Counted from the first letter of the stretch, positions 47,012 through 60,245 are shown. The stretch is DNA of 64,000 nt from Isoetes taiwanensis (GCA_021234155.1 JAJEKV010000015.1:8964458-9028457); one strand, 5' to 3'. Notes: a model not told the origin generated them from the sequence alone. Numbers and translations are program-made.

Positions 47012-47675
47012 TGTTTGGGGTCGGGTTCTGAACTCCCTGAAGAAATTCTCCTCCAGGAGGACCCGTGGATCTACAGAGAGTCGGGGGGACTATGTCACGC
47101 TGGGATTTGCAAGAAGAGAAGAAGAAGAAGAAAACAGAACAAATGAGAGGAAAATGATAAGCTTCCTTTGATATCAATGATGAACATACATGAGCTCTCG
47201 CAATAGAGAGAAAACCGAAAAGGAGACAAGACTCAAAACTCATCTAGCCATCATATGCTAGCTCTACCATATATATAGTACAATGGCCTTGGGCCCAATA
47301 TAGACACTGACCGATCTCGTGCGGAATTCCTCGAAGGAGGCCCTGACAGCAGAATGTTGGCGTGCCTCTTTAAATGCCTAGAATCACGCCGACGCCGACG
47401 GGCGCGTGACGGGTCATCACTTGTCCGAGGCGCTCTTGTTGATAGGGGACGCAGTTTGGATCAAGGGGGTCCGCCGCTTGGTCTTCTCAGCTGAGCCTTT
47501 GATGGCTGACCCGTACGACCGAGGATCCTTGAGCTTGACCCGGGTCTGTCAGATGATGAATAGTCCTGTACAGAGGCACAGACTAACACTCCCCCACCAA
47601 ACGACACACCGAGTGAAGAAAAAGGAGGAAGGGTTTCGAGGGCGGAAGCCATCTGTCTGAAAGTGATCCTCACGG
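47012..47675 (-). mobile_element. Gypsy LTR plus 87-bp internal stub
   Basis: A full LTR (47012-47588, 577 bp, TGTTTGGGG to ACTAACA) is followed by the first 87 bp of the internal region (CCCCACCAAACGACAC to AAGTGATCCTCACGG) and then abruptly by a new LTR at 47676. The stub is the polypurine-tract side of an element whose remainder has been displaced or deleted. Confidence 0.85.
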
Positions 47676-48263
47676 TGTTTGGGGGTCTGGGGTGGGAACT
47701 CCCCGAAGACAGCCCCTGGTGGAGGACCCGTGGATCTAACAGAGAGTCCTGGGACTATGTCACGCCGGGATTTGCAAGAAGAGAAGAAGAAGAAGAAAAC
47801 GTAACAAATGAGAGGAAAATGATAAGCTTCCTTGATATCAATGATGAACGTGACATGAGCTCTCAATAGAGAGAAAACCGAAAAGGAGACAAGACTCAAA
47901 ACTCATCTAAAACTCATGTGCTAGCTCTACTCATATATATAGTACAATGGCCTTTGGCCCAATATAGACACTCGGGACCGATCTCTGCGTCGACTTCGGA
48001 AGGAGGCCTCGGTGTGGAATGTTGGCGGGCTCTCTTGAAGTGCTCTTAGAATCACACTGACGCCGACGCTGATGCGTGGGGGGCCACTTGTCCGAAGGGC
48101 GCTCTTGTTGATTCCGCCACAGTTTTTGATCAAGGTGGGCCGCTTTGGTTCTTCACGAGCCTTTGATGGTCAACCCGCGGGCCGACCGAGGATCCTTGAG
48201 CTTGACTCGGTTCTGTCAGATAGATGAATAGTCCTGTACTGTGAGGAGGCACAGGGACTAACA
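47676..48263 (-). repeat. GYP2 3' LTR
   Basis: It runs TGTTTGGGGGTC to ACAGGGACTAACA. It is followed by CTTCCCCACCAAACCACA, the complement of the polypurine tract. Confidence 0.9.
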
Positions 48264-48299
48264 CTTCCCCACCAAACCACACTCGAGTGAAGAAAAAGG

Positions 48300-49708
48300 A
48301 GGAAGTGTTTTCGAGGCGGGAAGCCATCCGTCGAAAAGTGATCCTCACCGGAGTGAGGACGCACCATTATGGTAATCGGCTAATGAGATCCCCGGGCGGT
48401 TTGAAGAGCAGGAGGAGTGTTTTGGCCAAGGGCAGGATCTGCATCAATAAGAAAGCGAGAGCGCACCATGTCTTCAAGGGCAAAAGATGGGCGTCCGAAG
48501 AAATGTACTGACATTCCATGAGGAGACAGTTCCGGAGGCCAAAGGCACCGACACCGCATTCGGATTGCGGTAAAGGAAAAATGGGACGCCGCATTTAAGG
48601 AGCTTAGCAAAATGCATTTGAGAGCAGCACAAAACCCGCTTGAAGATGGATCGGGGATCGGTGAGGTGGTGGCATTCGCGCAAAGAAGGTGTCAAGAACA
48701 TGAAGCGATCCGCCCGGCCGCTGCCAACCACGCCATTAGCAATGTAGATCCACCGTGGTGGTATCCGTGAGTGGCACCTTCTTCCCAATGTGAGCCGCTT
48801 AACAAAACGGATCCCACCGGAGATCCGGCCGAGATCCGAGGTGGAGTCCATCCCCGCATGACCATCCATGACCTTGGTCCAAAAAAAGGGAGGCCAATCG
48901 AAGTCAGAACCCGGGGTGGAGGTACACCCGTGGAAGCATAGGGAGAAGGAACCATGCCCCGGGCGGGTTGCCTGAGCTGCCTCCCGAATTGATCGACAAG
49001 ATCCGGATCAAGAGCTTGACACCAACCCATCCCAAAGAGAAGCAGAGTTGAGAGTTGACAGGAGGGCTATCCCATCCCGCGGGGACCGCCTTGCTATCCA
49101 ACGTAGCTCAGAATTGATTGTATCCCGCGAGATGCCGCATATAAATTTGTGCATAGGGAAGATCCTCGTGATGTCCTAGATACTTTTTATCTGTTGGTGG
49201 GTCCGCCAAGCCGTAGAGATAAATGATTGGCAAGCTCGTGCATGTACCCTCGATGAAGAGTTTGGGTCCGGAAAGCAGATCCGCAAGATATGGATTGTTA
49301 TCCCCGGCACCCATTGCACGCTGGGGTCACCCTCGAAAGAGTCGGGCGCGGGCCCATTTCCTCAAGTGTTCCCCGTGTATCACCCGTGATAGAAATCATG
49401 AAATATGTAAGCCATGGGTGAACAACTCAAGGTGATAAAGTCCGATCGGCACAAGCAGGGTATGAGATCAAAGACCACAAGGGCAAAGACAAACCCTTTG
49501 TCTTCAATGGAGAGTTCTCGCCAACCAAGAAAATCTCGCATCGCCAGGGAATATCCACAGTCCATCGGGCCGCATGCCACCAAAAGGAAGAGGTGGCGGC
49601 GAAAGCAACCACATAATCGCGATAGCGTGAAGGAACGGAAGTCAAAAGGCATTCGCTAAGAATGGCGGTATGGCCGCCAAGTTTTGCTTGAGCCTCACGC
49701 CAGATCAA
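48300..49708 (-). CDS. GYP2 ORF4: unknown conserved block
   Basis: On the minus strand, CLLTSVPSRYRDYVVAFAA, VGENSPLKTKGLSL, LIPCLCRSD, GPKLFIEGTCTSLPIIYLYG, SPYAST, FFGPRSWMVM, and NPNAVSVPLASGTVSSWN follow one another. The counterpart in GYP1 is 21960-23330. One or two frameshifts separate each segment. Function unknown. Confidence 0.45.
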
Positions 49709-49778
49709 TAGCTTGTCAGAAGCCGTTGTTCAAGATCACGGATCCGTTGTCCTTTTTCTAGCGCCAGGGCGGATCGGG

Positions 49779-51083
49779 TCACGGACCCGCTTCGGTGAAG
49801 TGTTGACTGGGAGGAGGATTTCCGGAGTATTGAGACGAAGCACGCAATATCCCGCCATCCCAAGATCTTCGCCGCACTGTAAGTCGATCTTGAAGAGAGG
49901 TGAGCTGAGAGGTCAGGTAGAAAGCCGGAGCCGCCAAGGAGGCAACTTGAGCGCCCCGCTCAAAAAGGTTTTGAACTTGAGTGCTGAAATTTTCACAAAG
50001 TTCGGAGTACAAGGCGCTGAGCTTAGCAATATTCGCCTTTGGTACTCGTGAGAGCTGCTTTGACTTGTTGTGCTCCAATAAATTCTGAATTTGATTGAGC
50101 CGAAAGCCCGCTGATCCGCAAGTTGGTCGACTTGATCTTGTGCATTTTGAGATCCGTATGAGCCTGTAAGAGAGCTTCGCGCTTGTCTTGAAGTTTGGCC
50201 TCCAAAGTTGCAACTTGGGCAAAGGGCGCCTTGAAGGTCCCGCAAAAATCGCATCGAGGCCCTAGTGCCTGCTGAACCCCGCCATAAGAGCCGCCTTGGG
50301 ATTCTTTTGTAACTTGAGAGCAAAGCAGCCTTGAGCATCCCGCCGATACCGATACAACAACCGATCCAGGGTGTTGTGGTGGTGGAGCCGGCCGTTGCCC
50401 GGTTTGTGATGTTTGGGAAAGATGGTGTGAACCGGATGGTGTAGCTGAGGAGGAGACAAAGACATGGGTGTGTGGACTTTGGACATGACCGTGGGAAGAA
50501 GGGCGGAAGTGCCGCTTGGTTAGTTATTGGAAGGGAGCCGAAAGTGGAATTATGAGAATTTTGTGGTGTGGGAGGGAAGTAATGACGGATGAGGGCTTGA
50601 AAGTGGCCTCCCACGTAAAACTTCAGAAATGGAAGTGGCACCTCTAAGGCGGTCCATTTCTTTGGAGAAGACGATAGAACATCATTTGGGGCCAATCTAT
50701 GTGGTGGTTGGAGTGTGTGTTCTGAGGACCGTGTTATAGAAAGGTTTATTGATATGGGTGTTCTTGATAGAATACCCAAGGAACTTGCGCCACGTAAATT
50801 TAACAAAGGCTCGCGGAGGCTTGTCGATATTGGTCGACGATGGACATTGGCATGATAAGGAGGTGCACCAAACTCGCGGACATCGAGATCCCCGTGATGG
50901 CGCACCATGATAAACAAGGGGTGCAAGGGAATATGAAATACCCCGTAAATCAAATGTTGAGTCAATAAATGGTGGTGCCATCATCGACCACGCTGGTGTA
51001 GCCTTGGCGGGGCCGTTAACGATATTGGCGATGAACCGCCAACCGGTCGATTTGGAGCCGAAGTTCCATTTGAGAGAATTCAA
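49779..51083 (-). CDS. GYP2 ORF3: 350-codon frame, unknown function
   Basis: This is the longest uninterrupted stretch of the extra region (50965-49913, minus). The N-terminal part includes FIDSTFDLRGISYSLAPLVY and FLGYSIKNTHINKPFYN. The middle includes HRLAPNDVL and a proline-rich segment. In an adjacent frame the C-terminal part reads MEAKLQDKREALLQAHTDLK and EFIGAQQVKAALTSTKGE, a probable coiled coil, then ENFSTQVQNLFERGAQVASL. The frame change near 50220 separates the two. The order is conserved with GYP1 and GYP3. Confidence 0.5.
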
Positions 51084-51730
51084 AGCTTGTGTCGCTCAAA
51101 TACTTCTTTATTTGGGCCAACAAGGGCTTCACCTGAAAGTGGGGCGCCAAGAAGGATACGATGCAAAAAGAGCCGGATCCTTGGGAGCAAAGAGTTTGAA
51201 GTGTAGAAAATCTTGGGGCAGCCATGGTAACGATTTGCGTAAACTAAGAGTGATTCAAAGGCTGAGGATCTAAAGTCGAGTTAACGGAGGACAAAGGCGC
51301 AGTAAGAACTAAAAGGTTTTTTTTAGGGCTTAATAACCGAGGCTTAAGAGGTATGAAGAGGGCTTAAACCGGAGCCGCTGATGGTGCCGTGTCAAAAGAT
51401 GCCAAGAAGTGTATTGAGAGGCAAAAATTTGGCTAAGTCCCAAAAAAAACGTAAGGGAGAAGCAATGAACGGAGGATGAGACGGAAAGAAGGATCGGATG
51501 TGACAGGTGGGCAAAGGACACACATTAATGTTCGACGCGTGGAAAAGAAGAAATTGCATTCACGCCGGGCAACTCGGTGGGATATCATTAAAAGGAATGT
51601 GTCGAAGGTACCATGGCTAGATATGCGGCGGGGAGAAAAGATTCTCATTTTAGAAACAAATTTTGCATTGCAAAACACGCTGGCGATTTGTGTGATTGGT
51701 CCACGCCGACAAGGAGTTCCTCGGGCTTGG

Positions 51731-52059
51731 CTATATAAGACTAACCGAGTAACGGCGGCATCCGGATGGCGCCAAAGATGGCGGGCCGCCGGTTTGAACG
51801 AGGACCGCACTATGCCCACTTAACCGCCGAGTGGATTACCCGCAAGATGAATTGTTCGACTTCGGGCGCCGCCACAACCGGGGGGAGAATGGACGGTTGG
51901 TGTGCCGGGATGGTGAACATCCCCGACCGAAGACCAACGGGATGGAGGTGGTTCTCGACCTTCGCCGATCCCGAAAGCGTAACCTCTACCATCTCCTCCT
52001 CCAAGATCACCGCCCCAAACCCGAGTAGAGGGTTTTTCCTCTTAGGACTTAGTAGATAG
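51731..52059 (+). CDS. Antisense unit in GYP2: TATA box and 97-codon ORF
   Basis: The plus strand has CTATATAAGACTAACC (51731) and, 35 bp on, an open frame from ATG at 51766 to a stop at 52059 (MAPKMAGRRFERGPHYAHL at its start, ESVTSTISSSKITAPNPSR near its end). GATTGGTCC about 40 bp before the TATA could be a CCAAT-type box in reverse. An AT-rich tail with TATAATAGAATATG (about 52140) follows. The product is basic and unrecognised. It overlaps nothing essential on the sense strand, lying between integrase and ORF3. Confidence 0.5.
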
Positions 52060-52179
52060 GCTCGAGTCCGCTTTTGTATATAGGGCAGTGCCTATATGAA
52101 ATAGCCGGGCCGCTACCACATTTTGTAAAAAAATCTCCACTATAATAGAATATGCCGCCTTTCTAGTCACTTTCTCGTG

Positions 52180-53480
52180 GTGTTTGCTTCTTGAATCAGA
52201 CTGCTTGTTGATTTTTTTCGCGGTGATGAAATGTTTTGAGACTAAAAACCATTAACCAATGTAGGTAATGGAGTGCCATCTAACTCGCCGCTTGGAAAAC
52301 GCTTTGGTCTAACCACTTGAACAATTTGATAAGGGCCAAGCCAACTAAACTTGAGTTTACCCGAAAATTTTTGTACTCGGAATCATAAAGAAGAACCAAA
52401 TCGCTTCTTTGAATGTTTTTGTCTTCGACGCTTGTCATGTAAAGATTTTTGCAACTCGCTGTCCATGAAGAACACCTAATATAAGCATCCCTTCGGGTTC
52501 ATCCAACTGTTTCTAATTGATAGACCCTTTCTTTGAGTGCGCCAGGGATTATGAGCAAGAGCCGCTTGAAAACTGAGTGTTGGAAGGATGTATTCAAACG
52601 CATGAGAGCTTCCCTGACCATAAACCAATTTAAAAGGAGTGTGACCGAAAGCAATCTTGAAACAAGTATTGTAGGCCCAAAGAACAAGAGGGAAGTTTTG
52701 TCCGCCAACTGTAGGGAAGCGCCACAAATTTTCTTGAGAATGGTGACCGAGTTTTGTTGGTGCTTTTCGCCAAACCATTACCTTGAGGATAGTAAGGTGT
52801 GCTCTTGTGATGATGTATCGAGATAATCCGCCGCCCCTTGATAGTATGATTGATGAAATGGACACCACGGCCACCGACCAGCCCGCGGGGCAGCCCAATC
52901 GCTGGATAATTTGTTGATAGAGGACCCTAGTCGTGTTTTTGCCGCAGTTGTTGTCCGGAAGTGCACAAGCTTCCGCCCATTTGGTAGCGAGTCGCGAGAA
53001 CCGTAATCGTAACGGGCACCGTGTGCCGCAAGCAGAGGATCTATAGGTCCCACAAAGTCCATTCCCCATTTGTCGGAAGGGAAGTGGCGGGCTTAATCGG
53101 GCGGCCAAGGGAAGAGCCGCCACGCCGTGGGGGCCCCACCGCCGGGCAAGCGCACACGCGGGGGCGGGCGGAGCATCTTTGAAGAGCGGGCCAATAATAC
53201 CCAGCCTAGAAGGATTTTGGCGGCCGTGGTGTCACCATGAAAATGACCACCACCTAGCCCTTGATGAGCTTTCGAACAATATCCGAACTTCATGAGGTAG
53301 AACACGCCGGAAGGATGGTGTCCTTACCCTTTTGTAGAGATGTCCCGCAACCATGGTGTAGTCAATGACCTCTCTGAGAAATTGATGGCGACGGGATTGT
53401 CGCCATGTGAGAGAGCCGCCTCGCCTTTCTCGTGGAAGAGCACCGTGGGAGGAGGTACCGCTGAAAATCATGGAACCAAT
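52180..53480 (-). pseudogene. pol: GYP2 integrase, degraded
   Basis: VLPHEVRILFESSSRARWW (about 53290) sits in the zinc-binding region. A 215-codon frame (53123-52476) includes PLVLWAYNTCFKIAFGHTPF, KLVYGQGSSHAFEYILPTL and QLETVG-type sequence in the neighbouring frame. The GPY/F module (WLGPYQIVQ) is at about 52345 and GTPLPTLVNGF-like sequence at about 52265. Confidence 0.8.
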
Positions 53481-53559
53481 GTGGTGTTGCCGCGGACTAA
53501 AAAAGAGTCGAAAGCATCGTGAAAGGCGCCCGAGACTCCGGGCTTGAGGGATCATCCGG

Positions 53560-54880
53560 TGGATGCGGAAAGATAATCCGATGACATGAGATTTGCCGCC
53601 TTTATGAACCATTTCAAAAGGAGCAAAATTTTGAGAAGAAGGACCCAACGAAAGCAATGCGCCCCCGGGCGTGGACTTGTTGATCAAATAGAGGAGTGCT
53701 TGGTGGTCCACAAAGAACTTGATTTGACTGCCCAAAAGGTAATGACGGAAGCCGCTGGACACGTAAAATGAGACCCAAAGCTTCACGCCCGCGGCGTAAT
53801 AGTTGGCGCCGCCAGAATTGAGTTTTCTACCGGGCGAAGCGATTTGGTTTGTCAGCAGGCGATCATATTCTTGAGAAAGAACACCCAATAGCAAACGCCG
53901 GTGACATCTACATGAACGGAAAGGGCTTGTCCCATTGAGGAGGAACAAGAACCGGCGCCCTCGAGTAAGCAAAAGCTTCAACCGTTGAAAGCAAAGATCC
54001 GGGCCTCGGGAATTCCAAGCCCGTGGATTTCACACCCGTGAGTTTATGAATGGGATCCGCAATGGTCGCTAGTCCGTATGAAGGTGGAGTAATAATTGAC
54101 CTTACCCGTGAAAGAGCCGCGGTCTCCTTGATATTGGCGGGTGCTTGAGCCTTGAGCACAATAACCGATTTTGGCAGATTCGCGGGTGATACCGCTTTGG
54201 TCGACAACATGGCTCAACGTAACACCGTGAGGTGACGAAAAAAGGTGCATTTCTCAGATTGAGACTAATGCCGACTCATCACATTTCTCGGAAGACGAAG
54301 TTCCAATTTATCCAAATGGTCAGCCATGGAACCAGAGGCGAGAAGTCATCTTGAAAAAAATTTGCAAGAAGGGATTTTCCTTCATGAAATCATGAAAACC
54401 GAGAGCATGATGCTGAAACGTTGATGGAGAGTTTGATAATCCAAAAGGAACCACCTTGTAGGCAAAAGTGACCTCCCGGGTGGTGAAAGTAGTCTTGAGT
54501 TGATCGATTCTTTGATTGAGATCCGATTGTAGCCGTAAAACCATCCATGAAGGAGTACATCTCATGTCCAAACCACCCTTCCGTAACCTGGGTCAGTGAA
54601 GGGAAGTGGAAAATGATCACGCCCGCGGCCCCGATTGAGTTTCCGATAGTCCACAATGCACGCCGATCTTACCATTGTGTTTGAGGGCAATGACGATGGG
54701 GCTCACCCATTCGTAATGTTTGACCTCATAGATCAAACCCGCAGCAAAGGAGTTTGTCAATTTCCGCCTTGACGCCATCACTCGTGAATTAGGGTTGAGC
54801 CTAAGATCATCGCTGCTACACGGGTCGCATCGATTTGGTAGGAATGGTGAGTTCCCCAAGCTTTTTTTGTTGATTCCCAA
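53560..54880 (-). pseudogene. pol: GYP2 reverse transcriptase and RNase H, degraded
   Basis: RT begins near KHYEWVSPIVIALKHNGKIG (about 54720). FMDGF, then FHHPGGHFCLQGGSFWIIKL in a shifted frame, and KMTSRLW/QDDFS (about 54350) follow. LLGVLSQEYDRLL and FRHYLLGSQIKFFVDHQALL (about 53720) are RNase H, the latter being its most readable box. Frameshifts separate the motifs. Confidence 0.85.
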
Positions 54881-55299
54881 GATCTCTCAGAACTCTGTGC
54901 TAAAAATGTGTTTGAATTTTTTGAATGCCTTGACGCCCCTCAAGTACGCATAAGGAGCCGGAAGATTGGCAAAGAACGCGACAAAGTTGATTGTTGCCGA
55001 CGCCCACAATCTCGACTTCGGAGTCCAATATGGGGTATTACTTCGCGATTCCCGACAATGTGTGCGTGGAGGTTGGAGCATAACCGATGCGCGGGCACTT
55101 TGGCGTGGTGAAAAAGAGGGGTTGCTCGGGCCATCCATCCAGAGGTTGCTTCATGACAGCCGCGGTACATCAACGTGAGTTGCAGGAGGTTCAAAGATCC
55201 AAAAAAGTGATCAACACGCTGGATTCGATTGCAAGGAGCCGTAAGGGTCAAGCAAAGCAGCCACGTACCGGGTCCCCGATCAAGAGTCATTTCTCCCCA

Positions 55300-55820
55300 A
55301 GGATCAAAGATATTCGGTAGGATGACGAGGCGTACTCGCAGTGGAGCCCCGAACTTGATAAATATTCGAGCTTCTTCGTAACCGTGGTTCCGAGAGAGAG
55401 GGTTCCGTGATTGTCAACGTAAATGATCCCGCCGCTTGCAAGTCCATGGTGGCATTGAGATGACCATCGCTGATGACTAACCGGTCCGGGCCCAAGAATG
55501 GATACTCTTTGCCCGGCGGAGAAAAGGTCCTCACACCAACATTTCATAGTCACCCGGATCTTCGCCAGCCTTTCCAAACTCCAAATTCCATGGGGAAGTG
55601 GGAGATCACCAATGTTGATGTGAAGAAGAGGTGTGACTTTGAGGTCGCTTGGATATGGCCATTAGCCAATTTGATGTCATATGGGGCAACGAAAAGAGTT
55701 GTGTGATGCCCATTTGTTTCATGAGTTTATCCGTGATGAGATTGATCAGCGCTTACCCTCCATCTATTTGAACATGGTTGACTTGCCGATTACCCACCGT
55801 GGCATGGACCGTGGGTGTAG
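55300..55820 (-). pseudogene. pol: GYP2 protease region, degraded
   Basis: This is collinear with 29080-29610 of GYP1. Pieces include GNRQVNHVQ-like sequence and LVISDGHLNATMDLQAAGSF, which also occurs in GYP1 as LIITDGHLNATMDLQARRII. The catalytic loop itself is not cleanly readable here. Confidence 0.5.
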
Positions 55821-56363
55821 AGGTAAAATACGTACCCAACTAAAACAGCTTGGGAGTGGTAACCGGTCCTTGAGAGCGTGACGTAGTTTTCAAAATGGCT
55901 GCCAAGCTTAAAGGAATTTTGATCTTGGCTAGCTCCCTCTTGGAGTTCTAGAGGCACATGAGAAAAAGGATCCGGGCGGGTTCCAATCGGTGCCGAGAGC
56001 GCGGGTAGTGAAGCAAAGAACTTTTTGAGTAAGTCAACCCTAAGCAGAATATTGGGATACGCCCGAGAGCGTGGGAGGTTGAGATGTGGAAGGTGTATCT
56101 TGTCTTTGTTGAGCTCGGGTGGTGGTGGCATGAACATTTGCCAATGTGCGGCCTTCAAAGCAGCCTTGCATGAGGTTCAAAATGCTTTGGCTTAACTTTT
56201 GGCATGACATGTGGCATGAGCTTCTCCAAGTCGTGCAAAGTGAACCTTTTTTCGTCCCCTCATGAGGAATGGTGTCAACCGCAAAGGCAAAGTTGCGCGC
56301 ATTCTAATAATGGTCAAGGGACGGATGCCTTGGTCCGGCGGAAACTAAACCAACCCAATTTGA

Positions 56364-57949
56364 CTACCGGACCGGAGGATTAAGTGCCCAAAAATTTCCT
56401 CTTGTGCTTGTTGATCCAAATGAGGTTGATTTGTCGGAGCCGGTTGATAGCGTGATTGCCGAGGCGCTTGGTGGCTTCTTAAGAACTGGTCTCGCCTTGT
56501 TTGCCATTAGCAATCCAGAGTTGGTAAGCCGTGAGGCTGACCGATGTGGTCCTGATGAAAGCCGTGAAGTCCGCACTCGAACTTGTGGAAGTTGAGGACA
56601 CGCCGCGGGTGGTATGACCCCATTCTTGACAAAGGATAACACCGAAGCTTTAGAAGGATCAAAAGGAGGACGGGTTGGATCCCCGTGGTTGCCCCCGCTG
56701 GCCGATAGAGTTGAGTGGGTTGCACCCGGGCGGTGGGCCGATAGTGCGACATTGTTGCCGAGGTGTGGTTTGCACTTGATAAACCATTTTGTTAATGAAC
56801 GGTGTGGGATGAGTGCGAAAGTGCACTCTTCCGTGGCATGATTGCACATGTTGCATCGCTGCAATGAGGTGGGCCATTGGTGGAGTTGCACCCATTTGCC
56901 AAATGGCCTTGGTATTTGCAAATATGGCACCGATTTGATCAAGGCCTGTGGATTAGCGTGTTGAGGCCGAATGTACCGCTTGTGGAACCATGACAGTGGA
57001 ATGAATCGGAGCTCTTGAAGAGCCACGGGAGGAAACATTGACCGAAAGTGATTGACAGGTCGATAGCCCGCCCAAAGTCTTGGGACGCAGTATTCACCAT
57101 GAGTCAATAGCCGGAGGAAGTCCTGGAGAAACCGCACCAAAAACTGCCTCAGGTGGGGTACTCCCTGAGCTTACTTTAGCGTATCGTGAAGTCGATCCGC
57201 AAAATCCCGCGCACTGCGGGCTCTTGCTGAAGTTCATTGAGTTGCTTGAGATGAAGTTGATCATCATCCGCGGGTCCCATAATGAGACGTAAAAAGCAGC
57301 CTCATTTCGACCAGCTTTGTTTCCAATGGCTTTTGTTGACATGAGCCATTGATGAGGAGAGCCACGCAGGTGGTGGAAAAGATGTGGAATTTCAGTTGAG
57401 GTTGCGCATGACCATTTAGGACAGCTAGAGCCTCAAATTCTTCCATGTGGGCCCGAAAGCACTTTGGTCTAACTGGGCTTGCCTTCGTAAGTTGCCAAAG
57501 GTGGATAAGTCGGCCAGAGTCCTAAAGGTAGATGTGAAAGTGCCGGGCCGGACAGAACAAAGATAGTGAGGATATTGAGGTTGAGTTGATGTGGCATGGT
57601 GCCCAAGGACCCCGGATGAAGGGGTGATCTGCGGGTTGAGAAACCAAGTAGCCGGAGCATTGGTTTTGAGATCAGAAGGTTGTAAAATGTGAAGGGCAAA
57701 GGGGAAACGAGGGAAAGGATATTCCCGGTAGGCGAAAGGAGACGGTGGATATCCGTGTGCCACCCGGGAGATGATGGTTGTGAAGGAAGAGGCGATGGCC
57801 CAAGAATGATGGATGTAGGCATGTTCGTGGGTATGAAAGTACGGTTGAGAAGGTTGAGCCCCGATAAGGCCCCCGAGCAGTGATGAGGGGACCGAGGTTG
57901 TGAGCAATGTTTGCACGCTTTGGGGCGGAACCGGGACGCAGACAGACAC
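56364..57949 (-). pseudogene. gag: GYP2 gag, degraded
   Basis: The N-terminal frame (57949-57425) ends in PTWKNLRL as in GYP1. A 258-codon frame (57140-56364) contains CNMCNHATEECTFALIP, a C-x2-C knuckle, and the low-complexity tail with RPPFDPSKASVLSF. It is the best-preserved gag in the window. Confidence 0.75.
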
Positions 57950-58157
57950 GAGGGGTGGGTGGCGCCGACCGAGCCCTAGGACCGAAGATGGCCTCTATGT
58001 CATAAGCGTATCCATACATGTCGTAATGGGGCTCGACGCCGATGGCGCCCAAGCTAGAGGCCGTCTGGAGAAAGGAGTTCTTCTCCGGGCGGAAATTACC
58101 GGCATATGGCGCTGTAAGAAAGTAGGATGGAATCAGACCCGCAGCCGGGGCGCATGT

Positions 58158-58716
58158 TGTTTGGGGTCCGGGGTTCTGAACTCCCCGGAAGACAACTCGT
58201 GGGAGGACCCGTGGATCTAACAGAGAGTCCTGGGACTATGTCACGATTTGCAAGAAGAGAAGAAGAAGAAGAAAACAAGTAACAAATGAGAGGAAAATGA
58301 TAAGCTTCCTTGATATCAATGATGAACATACATGAGCTCGAATAGAGAGAAAAACCAAAGGAGACAAGACTCAAAACTCATCTAAAAACTATGTGCTAGC
58401 TCTACTCATATATATAGTACAATGGCCTTTGGCCCAATATAGACATCTGACCGATCTCGCGTCACCTCGGAAGGAAACCGATGGCGGTGGAATGTTGGCG
58501 TGCTCTTTGAAGTGCCTAGAATCACGCCGACGCCGGAGCCGGGCGGACGGGTCAGTCACTTGTCCGGAAGGCAGCCTTCTGTTGACGGCCACGTGCTTTG
58601 ACCCTGGTTCACGCTTGGGCTTCGAGCCTTTGACACGGACCGGTCACCGAGGATCCTTGAGCTTGACCTGGTCTGTCAGTATTTACGAACAGTCCCGCAC
58701 CAGAGTACGACCAACA
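58158..58716 (-). repeat. Shared LTR between GYP2 and GYP3
   Basis: It runs TGTTTGGGGTCCGG to ACGACCAACA (559 bp). On its left it joins the primer-site/gag end of GYP2; on its right it joins the polypurine-tract end of GYP3. It therefore serves as 5' LTR of GYP2 and 3' LTR of GYP3, as in a tandem LTR-internal-LTR-internal array. Confidence 0.85.
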
Positions 58717-58759
58717 CCCCACCAAACCACACCCTATGAAGAAAAAGGAGGAAGCGTTT

Positions 58760-60050
58760 CAGGCTGAAGCCATCTGCCTCAGTGCGATCCTCACCTTGAG
58801 CGAGGACCCTACTGGCAACGCCAACGAGATCCCGTTTGGAAGATGCGAGAGCGTTTCGGGCCAAGCGCGGCGATTCGTGATTACTGGGTTATAGAAAAAA
58901 GCTGGTGAGCGTAATTCATGCCCTTCTAAGGGCAGCATGGGCTGCCCTCAAGAAAATGTACCACATCATGAGGAGACAGTTCGCGGCTAAAGGCACCGAC
59001 ACCGCATTCGACATTGCAAGGCGGAAATGGGACGCCGCCGATGGCGAGCTTTAGCAAGGTATTTGAGAGCAGTACAAAATCCTTGCTTAGCATGGACTGG
59101 CGATCGTGAGGTGGTATTACTTCGCAAGCAAGGTTCGCGACTATGGCGCATCCTCGGCTGCTAACCACCCACTTATTAGACCATAGAGTGGCACCTTCTT
59201 CCCAAATGCCGCTTAACAAAGCCGCGGATCCTAACGGAGATCCGCCGAGATCCGAGGGTGGTGTCCATCCGGGCATGACCATCCATGACCTTTTGGTCCA
59301 AAAAGGAAGGCGCCAATCAAGTCGTGAACTGGCGGAGGTACCGTGGAAGCATAGGGAGAAGGAACCATGCCCGGGTATGGTCAATTCCCGAATTGACCGA
59401 CAAGATCCGATTAAGAGTTGACACTAACGCATCCTAAAGAGAAGTGTAGAGTTGAGAGTTGACAGAGGGTTATCTCAATTGTGGGGACCGCTTTATCCAA
59501 CAGAGTCAGAATTGATTATAACTTCTATGAGGTGTTGCATATGGGCTTTGTGCATAGGGAAGATCCTGATGTCTCGGTAGATACTTATTCGCTGGTACGC
59601 TTTCCGGCTACGAGATAAATGATTGGTGCTCGTGCATGTACCCGGATGAAGAGTTTGGGTCCATGTGATCCGCAAGATAAGCGGATTGCCATCCCCGAAG
59701 CAAATCTACTGCACGCGTCACCCCCGAAAAGAGCCGCAACACCGGGCGTTCCGCATAACCCATGCAAAATCAAGGAAATACAAGCTATGGTCGAACAACT
59801 CTAAGGTGATAAAGTCCGGATCGGGTAATGCTGTAAGGAGATCAGCATCATTAAGGGCACAGCGCGACAACCCTTTGTCTTCAATGGAGTTTCGCCAAAC
59901 TTAAGAAAATCGGTAATCGCTGTGTGGGAATATCCATTAGTCCATTCGCCGCATGCCACTTCCCAGCGAAGAGGGTGGCGGGCGAAGCAACCACATAATC
60001 GCGGATAAAGGGAAGGCACTGGAAGTCAAAGGCATTCTGCAGAACGGCCG
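58760..60050 (-). CDS. GYP3 ORF4: unknown conserved block, broken
   Basis: Pieces such as WRLPFWTKRSWMVMPGWTPP (about 59320) and LKFGETPLKTKG (about 59910) are collinear with ORF4 of GYP1 and GYP2. No function is assigned. Confidence 0.4.
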
Positions 60051-60245
60051 CATACCGCCAAGTTTTGCTGGAGCCTCAATGCCAGACCCAACAGCTTGTC
60101 GAAGCTGCTGTTCAAGATCACGCATCCCGCCGTCCCTTCTAGCAGCAAAAGGACCGTCACCTTTGACCGCCCCAGGTGCGCCGAACCGACATGACTTGCT
60201 ACCGACATCCAAGCACCAAACTCCGCCAGCCATCCAAGCATCTCG

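Larger units (their letters stand above)
47676..58716 (-). mobile_element. Ty3/gypsy element GYP2, full length
   Basis: LTRs are at 47676-48263 (588 bp) and 58158-58716 (559 bp), with about 9.9 kb between. This is the same family and orientation as GYP1 and has the same layout: on the minus strand gag, protease, RT/RNase H, integrase, antisense unit, ORF3, ORF4. Frames are somewhat longer than in GYP1 (for example 350 codons in ORF3, 249 in RNase H/integrase). It shares its right LTR with the next internal region. Confidence 0.9.

Noticed and set aside
52180-52260. Chromodomain after the gypsy integrase
   Set aside because: Only a short, basic, poorly conserved tail follows the GPY/F module in the three copies; no chromodomain pattern is visible.
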